Assembly: GCA_015487755.1 (NCBI GenBank)
Contig: WFPG01000068.1
Location: forward strand, 1-14,516
Reading direction: 5' to 3'
Length of the DNA stretch: 14,516 nucleotides
Source: Acidobacteriota bacterium
GTDB lineage: Bacteria; Acidobacteriota; Holophagae; Thermotomaculales; Thermotomaculaceae
The notes under the pieces were generated by a model, which worked only from the letters and a program-made list of their open reading frames with translations, was not told the DNA's origin and made no database searches. Below, piece after piece: positions 6,050 to 14,468 of this stretch; position 1 is the stretch's first letter; every line of letters begins with the position of its first letter. Both the position numbers and the translations under genes were made by a program.

Positions 6050-7422
6050 CTTCTGCCCCTCACTCTTCCCTTCTGCATAATTCCGTCATAGTGCCTCATT
6101 AAGAGATGTGATTCAACCTGAGCCACAAACTCCATTGCAACACCTACAACAATGAGCAATGATGTTCCGCCGAAGTAGAAGTTGAACCCTAAACCGTTTT
6201 TAATAAATTCAGGCACAACTCTGTCAAGGAAATCGCCTATAAACGGCGTTGCCTCAACATGGATACCTGACATTAAAATCATAGGGATAATTGACACTAC
6301 TGAGAGGTAAATACCGCCCCAGAATGTCAACTTTGTCAGAATATCGTCAAGGTAGTCGGCTGTCGCTTTACCCGGCCTTATGCCGGGGATAAACCCGCCG
6401 TACTTTTTCAGGTTTTCTGCAGTGTCAACAGGATTAAAGATAATTGCTGTGTAAAAGAAAGTAAAGAAAATTATTGCCGCAATATACAGGATAACGTACA
6501 TAGGCATTCCGTACCCGAAATACGACAGAAACTTGTTCATAGCCTGGGAACGGAAAATCTTTGCCAGAGTCATGGGAAACATAACAAGTGCCTGAGCAAA
6601 GATTATAGGAATAACACCTGATACATTAACCTTTAACGGCAGATAACTTGATTGCCCTGTATTGCCCCTTAAACCTGAAACCCTTCTTGCATAATGAATG
6701 GGGATTCTTCTCTGCCCGCTTTCAAAAAACACAACAAAAGCGGTAACGGCAAGCATAAAAGCAAAAACAAAGAGAACAACAATCAAACTCTTATCACCGT
6801 TTTTCAAATCAAGTAGAACTGAAACAACAGCCTGAGGAAGCCTTACAAGGATACCCCAATAGATAATCAATGAAATACCGTTCCCCACACCTCTTTCTGT
6901 TATCTGCTCTCCTAACCACATTATTACAAGGGTTCCGGTAACAAGGGTTAAAACTGTTAAAAGTTTAAATCCCAAACCAGGATTTGTAACAATGTGTGCC
7001 CCGGAAGGGCTCTGCAAAGATTCAAGCAATGTGGCAATACCGAATGCCTGAAGTGCGCTGAATACTACGGTTAAATACCTTGTGTACTGAGTGATCTTTT
7101 TTCTGCCCTGTTCGCCTTCCTTTTTTAACTGGTCAAGGTAAGGCACCATTACCGTTAAAAGCTCCAATAAAATTGAAGCGGTAATGTAAGGCATAATTCC
7201 CAGGGCAAAGATAGAAGCGTTTTTAAACGCTCCCCCTGAGAATAAATCCAGAAACCCTAAAACGGTGCTCTTTTGAGCGTCAAACCATTCAAGCAATGCA
7301 GACAAATCAATAGCTGGAATTGTAATATGAGCCCCTAACCTGTAGATAAAAAGCATCGCAAAGGTAAAGATTAACCTTTTGCGGAGCTCCTCAATTTTCC
7401 AGATATTTCTAAATGTCTCCAT
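6046..7422 (-). CDS. secY: Preprotein translocase subunit SecY
   Basis: The channel-forming subunit of the SecYEG translocon in the inner membrane. The 458-residue protein has ten predicted membrane segments. Visible landmarks: the N-terminal FRNIWKIEELRKRLIFT, the plug region (about 57-72), LGEQITERGVGNGISLII (170-187), the large cytoplasmic loop motif GLRGNTGQSSYLPLKVN, NPVDTAENLKKYGGFIPG, and the C5-loop arginine in PGIRPG (R349), needed for SecA-driven transport in E. coli. An in-frame GTG at 7425 gives one extra Met and has better spacing from GAGG, so the start is ambiguous by one codon. The ATG overlaps the rplO stop by one base (TGATG), and the 3' end overlaps adk by four. Confidence 0.98.
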   Translation of the reverse strand: METFRNIWKIEELRKRLIFTFAMLFIYRLGAHITIPAIDLSALLEWFDAQKSTVLGFLDLFSGGAFKNASIFALGIMPYITASILLELLTVMVPYLDQLKKEGEQGRKKITQYTRYLTVVFSALQAFGIATLLESLQSPSGAHIVTNPGLGFKLLTVLTLVTGTLVIMWLGEQITERGVGNGISLIIYWGILVRLPQAVVSVLLDLKNGDKSLIVVLFVFAFMLAVTAFVVFFESGQRRIPIHYARRVSGLRGNTGQSSYLPLKVNVSGVIPIIFAQALVMFPMTLAKIFRSQAMNKFLSYFGYGMPMYVILYIAAIIFFTFFYTAIIFNPVDTAENLKKYGGFIPGIRPGKATADYLDDILTKLTFWGGIYLSVVSIIPMILMSGIHVEATPFIGDFLDRVVPEFIKNGLGFNFYFGGTSLLIVVGVAMEFVAQVESHLLMRHYDGIMQKGRVRGRR

Positions 7423-7871
7423 CACGGCTCAAGTACCTCACACTTTCCGCCCGCTTTTTCAATTTTTTCACGGGCTGATTTACTGAACTTGTGAGCTTTT
7501 ACGGTAACAGGCCTGTTAATTTCTCCGTTACCTAATATTTTGATACCGTCTTTGATGTCTTTTACTATTCCTTTTTCAATAAAATCTTCAACAGTGATTA
7601 CATCCTTATTCTCAAAAAGTGCAAGCATTGTAAGGTTGATGCCTACATATTCCTTTTTAAAGGGATAATTTGAAAAACCCCTTTTAGGCAGCCTTCTTAT
7701 AAGAGGCATCTGTCCACCCTCAAAACCAAACCTTCTTGAGTAACCTGAGCGGGACTTCTGGCCTTTGTGTCCCCTTGTTGCGGTTTTGCCTTTACCTGAG
7801 CCGGGCCCTCTTCCTACCCTAATCTTTCTGCGGGTTGCCCCTTCATTCGGTCTAATTTCATTTATTTTCAT
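7422..7871 (-). CDS. rplO: 50S ribosomal protein L15
   Basis: L15 is a late-assembling 50S protein with a long rRNA-threading N-terminal extension. In this 149-residue copy the extension carries the expected GRGPGSGKGKTATRGHKGQK (19-38), followed by GFEGGQMPLIRRLPKRGF and a folded C-terminal domain ending AREKIEKAGGKCEVLEP. ATG start with AAAGGGGTGCAAG just upstream. It lies 11 bases after rpmD and its TGA overlaps the secY start, the standard spc layout. Confidence 0.99.
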   Translation of the reverse strand: MKINEIRPNEGATRRKIRVGRGPGSGKGKTATRGHKGQKSRSGYSRRFGFEGGQMPLIRRLPKRGFSNYPFKKEYVGINLTMLALFENKDVITVEDFIEKGIVKDIKDGIKILGNGEINRPVTVKAHKFSKSAREKIEKAGGKCEVLEP

Positions 7872-7882
7872 CTTGCACCCCT

Positions 7883-8080
7883 TTAATCTACTTCTTTTTC
7901 TTCAAGAATTTCTACAAGATGAGGTATTTTGTTGATCTGCCCCCTAATTTCGGGAACATCGTCAACCACCCTTACCTGATTTAATTTCCTAAAACCTAAG
8001 CTTTTAAGAATTCTTTTGTGTTTTTCAGGGCGGCCGATACCGCTTCTAACCTGTTTGATTACCAATACCTTCTTGCCCAT
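7883..8080 (-). CDS. rpmD: 50S ribosomal protein L30
   Basis: A small 50S protein; some bacterial lineages lack it. The 65 residues show the family motifs VLVIKQVRSGIGRPEKHKRI and LGFRKLNQVRVVDDVPEIRGQI. The C-terminal extension KIPHLVEILEEKEVD is within the normal range. ATG start, overlapping the rpsE stop by one base (TAATG), so translation is probably coupled to rpsE. Confidence 0.98.
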   Translation of the reverse strand: MGKKVLVIKQVRSGIGRPEKHKRILKSLGFRKLNQVRVVDDVPEIRGQINKIPHLVEILEEKEVD

Positions 8081-8595
8081 TATTCACCACCCTCTTTTTT
8101 CTCTTTTTCCCTGGCTGAACCAAACCTCATCTCCATAATCTCTTCAGGGTATTTAAGCTGCTTCAAAGCATCGATGGTTGCTTTAACAACATTGTGAGGA
8201 TTGGTTGAGCCGTAGCATTTTGTAACAATATCCTTAATGCCCGCAGACTCTACAACCGCTCTGACAGTCGCGCCTGCAATAACTCCGGTACCGGGTTTTG
8301 CTGGTTTAAGCATAACCCTTGCGGCACCGAAGTGACCCCAAACTTCATAAGGAATAGTGTGGTTCACAATAGGAACCTCAATAAGGTTTTTCTTCGCCTT
8401 TTTAATCCCTTTCCTGATAGCGGCAGGGACTTCCAATGCTTTGCCGAGGCCGTAGCCTACCTTGCCTTTTTCGTCTCCCACAACGCAGAGCGCATTGAAG
8501 CTAAAGTTTTTTCCGCCTTTAACAACCTTTGTAACCCTGCCGATGTAAACCACTCTATCAACAAATTCTTCCTGTGTCTGGCTGATGTTAACCAA
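8080..8595 (-). CDS. rpsE: 30S ribosomal protein S5
   Basis: S5 lines the mRNA entry tunnel and affects decoding accuracy. The 171 residues include the N-terminal double-stranded-RNA-binding fold with the [17 protein letters not shown] loop (spectinomycin-resistance and fidelity mutations map to this region in E. coli), [20 protein letters not shown], and the C-terminal domain with [19 protein letters not shown]. The start is TTG at 8595, with AGGAGG five bases upstream, matching family length better than any later Met. It lies 15 bases after rplR and overlaps rpmD by one base. Confidence 0.99.
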   Translation of the reverse strand: MVNISQTQEEFVDRVVYIGRVTKVVKGGKNFSFNALCVVGDEKGKVGYGLGKALEVPAAIRKGIKKAKKNLIEVPIVNHTIPYEVWGHFGAARVMLKPAKPGTGVIAGATVRAVVESAGIKDIVTKCYGSTNPHNVVKATIDALKQLKYPEEIMEMRFGSAREKEKKEGGE

Positions 8596-8600
8596 CTGCC

Positions 8601-8606
8601 CCTCCT
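8601..8606 (-). promoter_or_regulatory. Ribosome binding site fixing the TTG start of rpsE
   Basis: AGGAGG on the minus strand, five bases before the TTG at 8595. The perfect site supports the non-ATG start. Confidence 0.8.
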
Positions 8607-8610
8607 ATAT

Positions 8611-8976
8611 TTAGAATTTTAATCCTTTTTCTCTTGCTGCGTCTGCAAGGGCTTTTACCCTACCGTGATAAATATATCCGCCCCTGTCAAAAACAACCTT
8701 GTCAATACCCTTTTCAAGCAGCCTTTCGGCGATTAATTCGCCTACCTTTTTGGCAGCCTCAACATTTCCGCCGTAAGTTACCTTTCCTTTTAAAGCCTTA
8801 TCCATAGTTGAAGCAGCCGCAATGGTTACCCTTTTGTCGTCATCAATTGCCTGCACATATATGTGCTTAAGGCTTTTGTAAACTGCCAACCTCGGCCTTT
8901 CAGCCGTTCCGTGGATTTTAGCCCTAATTCTCTTTTTTATATGCAATCTTCTTTCATTACGAGACTTAAACCTCAT
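8611..8976 (-). CDS. rplR: 50S ribosomal protein L18
   Basis: L18 binds 5S rRNA with L5 and L25 and joins it to the central protuberance. The 121 residues contain the arginine-rich N-terminal arm ([20 protein letters not shown]), the fold core [20 protein letters not shown], and the C-terminal signature [29 protein letters not shown] start with GGGGGATGAG upstream. It lies 12 bases after rplF. Confidence 0.99.
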   Translation of the reverse strand: MRFKSRNERRLHIKKRIRAKIHGTAERPRLAVYKSLKHIYVQAIDDDKRVTIAAASTMDKALKGKVTYGGNVEAAKKVGELIAERLLEKGIDKVVFDRGGYIYHGRVKALADAAREKGLKF

Positions 8977-8988
8977 CTCATCCCCCTA

Positions 8989-9528
8989 TTATTTACCTGT
9001 CTTACCCTGTTTGAGGATAATTTGTTCGTCCACATATCTGACGCCTTTGCCTTTGTAAGCGTCAGGCTCTCTAAACCTTCTGATAACCGCAGCAACTTCC
9101 CCTACCTTCTGCTTGTCGTATCCTTCCACAGTAATAATGTTCTGTTTTGCATCAACAGATATTTCAATACCTTCAGGAATTTTGAAAAGAATGGGATGAG
9201 AATACCCCAGGTTCAACTCTAATTCCTTGCCTTTTAAGGCAGCTTTATAACCTGTACCCACTATTTTCAGTTGTTTTTTAAACCCTTGTGTAACGCCTAT
9301 AACAGCGTTGTTTAAAAGTGCCCTTGTCAATCCGTGGAAAGATTTTGTCTGTTTGTCTTCAGACTGCCTTTTCACATAGATTGTGTTTTCTTCCAAACTA
9401 ACCTCAATCTTAGGAGGTACAGGAGTTTTTAAAACCCCTTTGGGACCTTTTACTTCTACTTCATTCGGCTTAATGGTGACTTGAACCCCAGCCGGTACCG
9501 GGATTGGTTTTACTCCTATCCTTGACAT
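8989..9528 (-). CDS. rplF: 50S ribosomal protein L6
   Basis: L6 lies near the elongation-factor site and contacts the sarcin-ricin region and helix 97 of 23S rRNA. It is 179 residues, normal length, with two related domains. It starts MSRIGVKPIPVPAGVQVTI, has the linker region HGLTRALLNNAVIGVTQGF, then GTGYKAALKGKELELNLGYSHP. The near-C-terminal EPDAYKGKGVRYVDEQIILK matches the family signature. ATG start with AGGAGG upstream. It lies 12 bases after rpsH. Confidence 0.99.
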   Translation of the reverse strand: MSRIGVKPIPVPAGVQVTIKPNEVEVKGPKGVLKTPVPPKIEVSLEENTIYVKRQSEDKQTKSFHGLTRALLNNAVIGVTQGFKKQLKIVGTGYKAALKGKELELNLGYSHPILFKIPEGIEISVDAKQNIITVEGYDKQKVGEVAAVIRRFREPDAYKGKGVRYVDEQIILKQGKTGK

Positions 9529-9540
9529 ACTTTCCTCCTG

Positions 9541-9933
9541 CTACCAAACCCTGCAAATAACTTCGCCGCCTACGCCAAGTTCTTTTGCTTTTTTGCTGGT
9601 TACTACACCTTTTGAGGTAGAAACAATAGCAATACCGTAGCCACCTAAAACCTCAGGTAGTTCATCTACCCCCTTGTAAACCCTTCTTGAAGGCTTTGAA
9701 ACCCTCTCAATTCCGTGAATTACAGGTTCGTCTTTGTAGTATTTTAGATAGATAATAATCTTCTCTTTGCCTTCGTCGTTTACAACCTTGAAGTTTTTAA
9801 TATACCCTTCTTCTTTTAAGATTTCAGTTATAATCTTCTTCATTTTAGAAGAAGGCACTTCTACCTTTTCATGCTTCGCCATAATGGCGTTTCTAACTCT
9901 TGTTAACATATCTGCTATCGGATCAGTATACAT
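9541..9933 (-). CDS. rpsH: 30S ribosomal protein S8
   Basis: S8 binds the central domain of 16S rRNA (helix 21). In E. coli it is also the spc-operon repressor, binding mRNA near the rplX-rplE junction; here that junction has only 9 untranslated bases, so such a site would have to lie in coding sequence. The 130-residue protein begins [20 protein letters not shown] and ends [29 protein letters not shown], with the conserved C-terminal STSKG motif. ATG start with GGGGTGAAGG just upstream. Confidence 0.99.
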   Translation of the reverse strand: MYTDPIADMLTRVRNAIMAKHEKVEVPSSKMKKIITEILKEEGYIKNFKVVNDEGKEKIIIYLKYYKDEPVIHGIERVSKPSRRVYKGVDELPEVLGGYGIAIVSTSKGVVTSKKAKELGVGGEVICRVW

Positions 9934-9945
9934 GCCTTCACCCCT

Positions 9946-10131
9946 TTACCAACTTGCTTTTCTTACGCCGGGTAATAACCCTTCGTTTGCCAATTTTCTT
10001 AAACAAATCCTGCAAAGGCCGAATTTTCTGTAATACGCCCTCGGCCTTCCGCAGATTTTACAACGATTCTTCTGCCTAACCTTAAACTTAGGTTTTTTAT
10101 TAGCCTTTGCTATACTTGCAGTTCTTGCCAT
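9946..10131 (-). CDS. rpsN: 30S ribosomal protein S14, zinc type (type Z)
   Basis: A 61-residue S14 of the short zinc-binding class, located in the 30S head beside S3 and S19. The ligands are C24-x2-C27 and C40-x2-C43 in [27 protein letters not shown]. This differs from the roughly 100-residue cysteine-free S14 of E. coli. ATG start ([16 protein letters not shown]). It lies between rplE and rpsH with about 12 bases on each side, the normal spc position. No second, zinc-free copy is present in this window. Confidence 0.99.
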   Translation of the reverse strand: MARTASIAKANKKPKFKVRQKNRCKICGRPRAYYRKFGLCRICLRKLANEGLLPGVRKASW

Positions 10132-10143
10132 ATCTACTCCTTA

Positions 10144-10683
10144 CTATTTTCTGAACGGCATTCCAAGGTATTCAAGAAGCTTTTTAGCCTCTTCGTCGGT
10201 TTTTGCCGTTGTTACAATAGTGATATTTAATCCCCTCGGAACATCCACCTTATTGTAATCAACTTCGGGAAATATCAACTGGTCTTTAATACCGATTGTA
10301 TAGTTTCCTCTTCCGTCAAACGCATTGGGGTTTAAGCCCCTGAAGTCTTTGATTCTCGGGATATCAATGTTGATTAACTTGTCTAAAAAGTGGAACATTT
10401 TTTCGCCTCTTAAGGTAACCCTGCACCCAATAGGCATTCCCTCTCTCAATTTAAATGCGGCAATTGATTTTTTAGCCCTTGTAATTACAGCCCTCTGGCC
10501 TGCAATCATGGTTAAAGTTTCTGCCGCAATATCAAGAGTTTTCATGTTCTGGGCGCCTTCACCGACACCCATATTAAGGGACACCTTTTCTATTTTGGGC
10601 ACCTGATGAATGTTCTTGTATCCGAAGTCTTTCATTAACTTCGGTACAACTTCATTCTTATATTTTTCCAGTAACCTTGACAT
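10144..10683 (-). CDS. rplE: 50S ribosomal protein L5
   Basis: L5 binds 5S rRNA and contacts P-site tRNA and S13 across the subunit interface. It is a full-length 179-residue copy. Family landmarks are [44 protein letters not shown], the [23 protein letters not shown] loop, and the C-terminal [24 protein letters not shown] start, nine bases after the rplX stop. Confidence 0.99.
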   Translation of the reverse strand: MSRLLEKYKNEVVPKLMKDFGYKNIHQVPKIEKVSLNMGVGEGAQNMKTLDIAAETLTMIAGQRAVITRAKKSIAAFKLREGMPIGCRVTLRGEKMFHFLDKLINIDIPRIKDFRGLNPNAFDGRGNYTIGIKDQLIFPEVDYNKVDVPRGLNITIVTTAKTDEEAKKLLEYLGMPFRK

Positions 10684-10692
10684 ATCTCACTC

Positions 10693-11025
10693 CTACGCCT
10701 TATCAATTATTCCGTTGCATTTTTTGCAAACTCTAACCCTTTTACCGTCCTTTAACTCTTTTCTACCTACTCTGGTAGGTTTTCCGCATTCCGGACAAAT
10801 TACCATAACATTTGAAATGTGGATAGGTGCTTCAACCTCTTCAATTCCGCCCTGAATTCCTGCCGCAGGATTTGGCCTAACATGCTTTTTCACATAGTTA
10901 ATCCCTTCAACCAGCACTCTTTCCTTTTTCAAATCTACATCGAGCACCACGCCAGTTTTACCCTTATCCTTTCCGGCAAGGATTAAAACTTTATCTTTTC
11001 TCTTAACTTTAGCCTTTTTCAACAT
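10693..11025 (-). CDS. rplX: 50S ribosomal protein L24, zinc-finger variant
   Basis: L24 is an early 50S assembly initiator with a KOW motif. The KOW region is [20 protein letters not shown] (8-27), followed by [11 protein letters not shown]. The C-terminal half carries C77-x2-C80 and C100-x2-C103, a likely zinc site like that in Thermus L24 and missing from E. coli L24. I place the start at ATG 11025 ([13 protein letters not shown], 110 residues) rather than the longer in-frame start at 11055: AGAGGTG lies just upstream of 11025, the family N-terminus fits, and the longer form would overlap rplN by 20 bases. Confidence 0.97.
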   Translation of the reverse strand: MLKKAKVKRKDKVLILAGKDKGKTGVVLDVDLKKERVLVEGINYVKKHVRPNPAAGIQGGIEEVEAPIHISNVMVICPECGKPTRVGRKELKDGKRVRVCKKCNGIIDKA

Positions 11026-11029
11026 AGTG

Positions 11030-11036
11030 CACCTCT
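11030..11036 (-). promoter_or_regulatory. Ribosome binding site selecting the ATG of rplX
   Basis: AGAGGTG on the minus strand, four bases before the ATG at 11025. It supports the 110-residue form and falls across the end of rplN. Confidence 0.75.
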
Positions 11037-11404
11037 TACAGAACCTCTGGAGCAAGAGAAACGATTTTCATAAAACCTTTTTCCCTTAACTCCCTTGCTA
11101 CGGGCCCGAAAACACGAGTCCCAATAGGTTCGTTTTCGTTGTTAATTAAAACAGCCGCGTTTTCGTCAAACCTGATGTAACTTCCGTCTTTCCTTCTAAT
11201 CTCTTTTCTCTGCCTGACAATTACCGCTTTCACTTTTTTTACTTTCTTCTCGTTCCATGAAGGAGAAGCTTCTTTAACCGAAGCCCTGATAATGTCCCCT
11301 ACCTTTGCATACTGGCCAACATTAGAGCCGATAGGGTGAATGCACATTATCTTTTTTGCTCCCGAGTTATCTGCAACTTTTAAAATAGTTCCCATCTGTA
11401 TCAT
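11036..11404 (-). CDS. rplN: 50S ribosomal protein L14
   Basis: L14 lies at the subunit interface, forms bridges to 16S rRNA helix 14, and is the docking site for the silencing factor RsfS in bacteria that have it. The 122-residue sequence is highly conserved: it starts [22 protein letters not shown] and contains [42 protein letters not shown] and the closing [13 protein letters not shown] start. It lies 21 bases after rpsQ, one of the longest gaps in the operon. Confidence 0.99.
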   Translation of the reverse strand: MIQMGTILKVADNSGAKKIMCIHPIGSNVGQYAKVGDIIRASVKEASPSWNEKKVKKVKAVIVRQRKEIRRKDGSYIRFDENAAVLINNENEPIGTRVFGPVARELREKGFMKIVSLAPEVL

Positions 11405-11425
11405 AGCCTACCCCTCTCACACAAA

Positions 11426-11680
11426 TTAAAGTTTTTCTGCCTTTTCAAGTATCCTCTTTAAACGCCATCTTTTTCTTTTACTTAAAGGCCTTGACTCAAT
11501 AATTTCAACCTTATCGCCAATTCCGCATTCATTGTTAGGGTCATGAGCCATGTACTTTTTAGACCTTTTAATGTACTTTTTGTAAAGAGGATGCATGACA
11601 AGTGTTTCAACTTTTACGACAATTGATTTGTCCATCTTGTCGCTAACTACTTCACCGATTAACACTTTTCTATTTTGCAT
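11426..11680 (-). CDS. rpsQ: 30S ribosomal protein S17
   Basis: An 84-residue OB-fold protein that binds 16S rRNA at the base of the body during early assembly. Motifs: [17 protein letters not shown] at the N-terminus, [19 protein letters not shown], and [20 protein letters not shown] near the C-terminus. The ATG at 11680 lies inside the end of rpmC (11-base overlap), so its ribosome site must be within rpmC coding sequence and translation is probably coupled. Confidence 0.99.
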   Translation of the reverse strand: MQNRKVLIGEVVSDKMDKSIVVKVETLVMHPLYKKYIKRSKKYMAHDPNNECGIGDKVEIIESRPLSKRKRWRLKRILEKAEKL

Positions 11681-11873
11681 CGTTTAATCTCCTTTTTTCG
11701 GTAAGAATTGTGTAAAGCCTCGCAATTTCTTTCTTTGTCTGTCTCAACTTTGAGGTGTTTTCAAGCTGCCCCAAAGCATGTTGAAAGCGAAGCTTGAACA
11801 ACTCCTGCTTTTTGTCAGCAACCAGTGCTTCTATCTCCTGAATTGTTAATTCTCTAATCTCTTTTGCCCTCAT
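11670..11873 (-). CDS. rpmC: 50S ribosomal protein L29
   Basis: L29 sits at the polypeptide exit tunnel beside L23 and helps form the docking site for trigger factor and the signal recognition particle. The 67 residues are two antiparallel helices: [23 protein letters not shown], then the conserved [29 protein letters not shown] turn and second helix. ATG start with GGAGGCTGAA upstream. It lies 10 bases after rplP and overlaps rpsQ by 11. Confidence 0.98.
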   Translation of the reverse strand: MRAKEIRELTIQEIEALVADKKQELFKLRFQHALGQLENTSKLRQTKKEIARLYTILTEKRRLNDAK

Positions 11874-11883
11874 TTCAGCCTCC

Positions 11884-12294
11884 CTACTTCATTCTCTCAA
11901 CAAACTGGGTTTTAATAGGAAGCTTTGCAGCAGCGAGTTCAAAAGCCCTATGTGCAAGCTCTCTGGGTACTCCCTCAATTTCAAAGAGAATCTTGCCGGG
12001 CTTAACTACGGCAACCCAGCCTTCGGGAGAACCTTTACCTTTACCCATTCTTGTTTCTGCAGGCTTTTTTGTGTAAGGCTTGTCAGGGAACATCCTGATC
12101 CAGATCTTTCCGCCCCTTTTAACATGCCTTGTAATAGCGATACGGGCAGCCTCAATCTGCCTGTTTGTAATCCATGCGGATTCAAGAGCCTGAAGCCCGT
12201 ATTCACCGAAAGCAACCGTTGTGCCTCTTGTAGCCTTACCTTTTACTCTGCCCTTTTGTTGTTTTCTATATTTAACTTTCTTTGGCATTAACAT
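11884..12294 (-). CDS. rplP: 50S ribosomal protein L16
   Basis: L16 helps position A-site tRNA in the large subunit. The 136 residues begin with the canonical [19 protein letters not shown] and contain the conserved basic loop [18 protein letters not shown] (79-96). R82 there corresponds to E. coli Arg81, which is hydroxylated in some bacteria. The C-terminus [17 protein letters not shown] is normal. ATG start with GGAGGATACTC directly upstream. It lies 12 bases after rpsC. Confidence 0.99.
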   Translation of the reverse strand: MLMPKKVKYRKQQKGRVKGKATRGTTVAFGEYGLQALESAWITNRQIEAARIAITRHVKRGGKIWIRMFPDKPYTKKPAETRMGKGKGSPEGWVAVVKPGKILFEIEGVPRELAHRAFELAAAKLPIKTQFVERMK

Positions 12295-12306
12295 GAGTAT
12301 CCTCCA

Positions 12307-12975
12307 CTACTTAGCCTTTTTTGCGGCTTTTCTTTCAGGTGTTTTAGGCAACTTTTCACCTTTGTTAATCCATACTTTTACACCTATAACACCGTATGTT
12401 GTCATTGCTTCGGCAAAACCGTAATCGATGTCAGCTTTCAATGTTGAAAGGGTTACCCTTCCTGCCGAATACTCTTCCGAACGAGCAATATCGGCTCCGC
12501 CTAACCTACCGGACACCTTGATCTTAATTCCCTGGACGCCTTTTTTCAACGCCGCTTCCTGAGCCCTTTTCATAGCCTTTCTAAAAGCAACCCTTCTCTC
12601 TAAAAGAGACGCTATCTGTTCAGCAACTAATTGGGCATCGGTTTCAGGGTTTTTTACCTGCTCAACATTTACAAAAACATCCTTTTTCTGCAACCTTTTC
12701 TGAATATCTTTTTTCAAATTTTCAACTTCAGCACCCTTCCTTCCGATAACAATACCGGGTTTTGCGGTGTGAATATTGATCGTGATTTTATCAACGGCTC
12801 TTTCTATTTCAATTGAAGAAATGCCTGCATGATAAAGCCTTTTTTTAAGCCAATTTCTTAAGGCCAGGTCTTCCTGGAGGAAATCGTGATACTCTTTCTC
12901 AGCATACCACCTTGATTTCCAGTTTTTATTGAACCCCAGCCTAAATCCGTAAGGATGAACCTTTTGACCCACCAT
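12307..12975 (-). CDS. rpsC: 30S ribosomal protein S3
   Basis: S3 forms part of the mRNA entry site and, with S4 and S5, the ribosomal helicase. The 222 residues start [16 protein letters not shown] type II KH domain has GRKG as the GxxG loop (78-81). The segment [14 protein letters not shown] holds R132, K133 and K136, aligned with the E. coli helicase residues R131, R132 and K135. The C-terminal domain includes [22 protein letters not shown] short lysine/alanine tail (KAAKKAK) ends the protein. ATG start; spacing to rplV is 10 bases. Confidence 0.99.
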   Translation of the reverse strand: MVGQKVHPYGFRLGFNKNWKSRWYAEKEYHDFLQEDLALRNWLKKRLYHAGISSIEIERAVDKITINIHTAKPGIVIGRKGAEVENLKKDIQKRLQKKDVFVNVEQVKNPETDAQLVAEQIASLLERRVAFRKAMKRAQEAALKKGVQGIKIKVSGRLGGADIARSEEYSAGRVTLSTLKADIDYGFAEAMTTYGVIGVKVWINKGEKLPKTPERKAAKKAK

Positions 12976-12985
12976 TCACCTCCAA

Positions 12986-13324
12986 TTACTCTTTCACATC
13001 CAATTCAATGGTGATATGTGAATATCTTTTTAAAATCCTAACTGCTCTCCCCATTGCTGCAGGCCTTATCCTTTTAAGCATAGGGCCTTTGTCAACATAC
13101 GCTTTGCTAATGTAAAGGGAGTCAACATCAATTGCTTCATTCTTGTTCTCAGCGTTTGCAATTGCAGATTTGAGAACCTTTTCAACCCTCTTTGCATACG
13201 CTTTGGGAGAGGTTCCCAAAATTGCAAGCGCTTCGTTAACATCTTTGCCTTTAATAGCGTTGACAACTATTCTCATCTTCTGAGGAGAACCTTTTATATA
13301 TTTTCCTACTGCTTTTGCTATCAT
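12986..13324 (-). CDS. rplV: 50S ribosomal protein L22
   Basis: L22 contacts all six 23S rRNA domains, and its beta-hairpin lines the exit tunnel, where some macrolide-resistance changes arise. The 112 residues show the globular core SPQKMRIVVNAIKGKDVNEAL and the hairpin from about 76 to 100 (VDKGPMLKRIRPAAMGRAVRI), which appears intact with no insertion or deletion evident. ATG start. It follows rpsS by nine bases. Confidence 0.99.
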   Translation of the reverse strand: MIAKAVGKYIKGSPQKMRIVVNAIKGKDVNEALAILGTSPKAYAKRVEKVLKSAIANAENKNEAIDVDSLYISKAYVDKGPMLKRIRPAAMGRAVRILKRYSHITIELDVKE

Positions 13325-13333
13325 GGCTTACCC

Positions 13334-13615
13334 CTACTTCCTTTTTGAACCTTTGTCTTTACCGGCGTGTCCCCTGAAAGTCCTTGTGGGGGCAAATTCG
13401 CCTAATTTGTGTCCTACCATGTTTTCATCCACATATACAGGGATAAACTTCTTTCCGTTATATACCGCAAAGGTCAACCCTATCATTTCGGGAGTAATTG
13501 TTGACCTACGAGACCAGGTTTTTATAACTGCTTTGCTCCCCGTCTCTTTAGCCTTTTGAACCTTTTTCAAAAGGTGGTCATCTACGAAATATCCTTTTTT
13601 TAACGATCTACCCAT
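13334..13615 (-). CDS. rpsS: 30S ribosomal protein S19
   Basis: S19 is in the 30S head, pairs with S13 and contributes to inter-subunit bridges. The 93 residues begin [18 protein letters not shown] and contain the conserved [31 protein letters not shown] and the C-terminal [25 protein letters not shown] start, 14 bases after rplB. Nothing unusual. Confidence 0.99.
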   Translation of the reverse strand: MGRSLKKGYFVDDHLLKKVQKAKETGSKAVIKTWSRRSTITPEMIGLTFAVYNGKKFIPVYVDENMVGHKLGEFAPTRTFRGHAGKDKGSKRK

Positions 13616-13629
13616 CTAAATCCTCCACC

Positions 13630-14457
13630 TTATGCTTTCCTTCTTCTTACAATGTACTTATCGGTTCTGTGGTTCTTCTTTCTTGTCCTATAACCCTTTG
13701 TCGGCCATCCCCACGGTGAGCAAGAAGGCCTACCGCCGGATGTTCTGCCTTCACCGCCGCCCATCGGGTGGTCAATCGGGTTCATAGCAACGCCTCTAAC
13801 ATGAGGCCTTCTGCCTAACCACCTGTTTCTACCGGCTTTACCAATCTTAATGTTTTCGTGCTCCTGATTGCTAACCTGGCCTATTGTCGCCCTGCAGTTA
13901 ACATGAACAAGCCTTACTTCGCCTGAAGGAAGCCTTAAATGGGCATAATTTCCTTCTTTTGCAAGCAACTGGGCATAGGTTCCTGCACTTCTGCAAAGCT
14001 GAGCACCTTTACCGATCTTCAACTCAACATTGTGAATTAAAGTACCGACCGGAATGCTTTTCAAAGGTAAAGTGTTGCCTACCACAATGTCAACATCTTC
14101 GCCTGACATTACGGTATCGCCTACCTTCAAACCTTCCGGTGCGATGATGTACCTTTTTTCACCATCGGCATAGACTACCAAAGCAATCCATGCCGACCTG
14201 TTAGGGTCATACTCTATAGACACGACTTTTGCGGGAATATTGTCCTTATTTCTTTTAAAATCAATTATTCTGTAAAGCCTTTTATGGCCGCCGCCTCTGA
14301 ACCTTACGGTAACCCTACCGAGGTTATTTCTTCCGCCTTTGGAATGCAAAGGCTCGGTCAATGACTTTTCAGGCTCTTTCTTTGTGAGCACCGAAAAGTC
14401 GGCAACCGTCATAAACCTTCTTGAAGGGGTATATGGTTTAAACTTTTTCAACGCCAT
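13630..14457 (-). CDS. rplB: 50S ribosomal protein L2
   Basis: L2 is one of the most conserved 50S proteins and supports peptidyl-transferase function and subunit joining. The 275 residues include the N-terminal extension ([20 protein letters not shown]), the OB-like and SH3-like domains, and the C-terminal segment [18 protein letters not shown]230 there matches E. coli His229, needed for full peptidyl-transferase activity. The tail [20 protein letters not shown] is standard. ATG start with AGGAG upstream. It follows rplW by 11 bases. Confidence 0.99.
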   Translation of the reverse strand: MALKKFKPYTPSRRFMTVADFSVLTKKEPEKSLTEPLHSKGGRNNLGRVTVRFRGGGHKRLYRIIDFKRNKDNIPAKVVSIEYDPNRSAWIALVVYADGEKRYIIAPEGLKVGDTVMSGEDVDIVVGNTLPLKSIPVGTLIHNVELKIGKGAQLCRSAGTYAQLLAKEGNYAHLRLPSGEVRLVHVNCRATIGQVSNQEHENIKIGKAGRNRWLGRRPHVRGVAMNPIDHPMGGGEGRTSGGRPSCSPWGWPTKGYRTRKKNHRTDKYIVRRRKA

Positions 14458-14468
14458 AGTTCACTCTC

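Noticed and set aside
8332..9222. Plus-strand open frames opposite rpsE, rplR and rplF
   Set aside because: They lie antisense to strongly conserved ribosomal proteins, lack family features and are expected by chance in this composition.
11026..11055. Longer N-terminus for rplX overlapping rplN
   Set aside because: The extra ten residues match no L24, and the internal ATG has a proper ribosome binding site.
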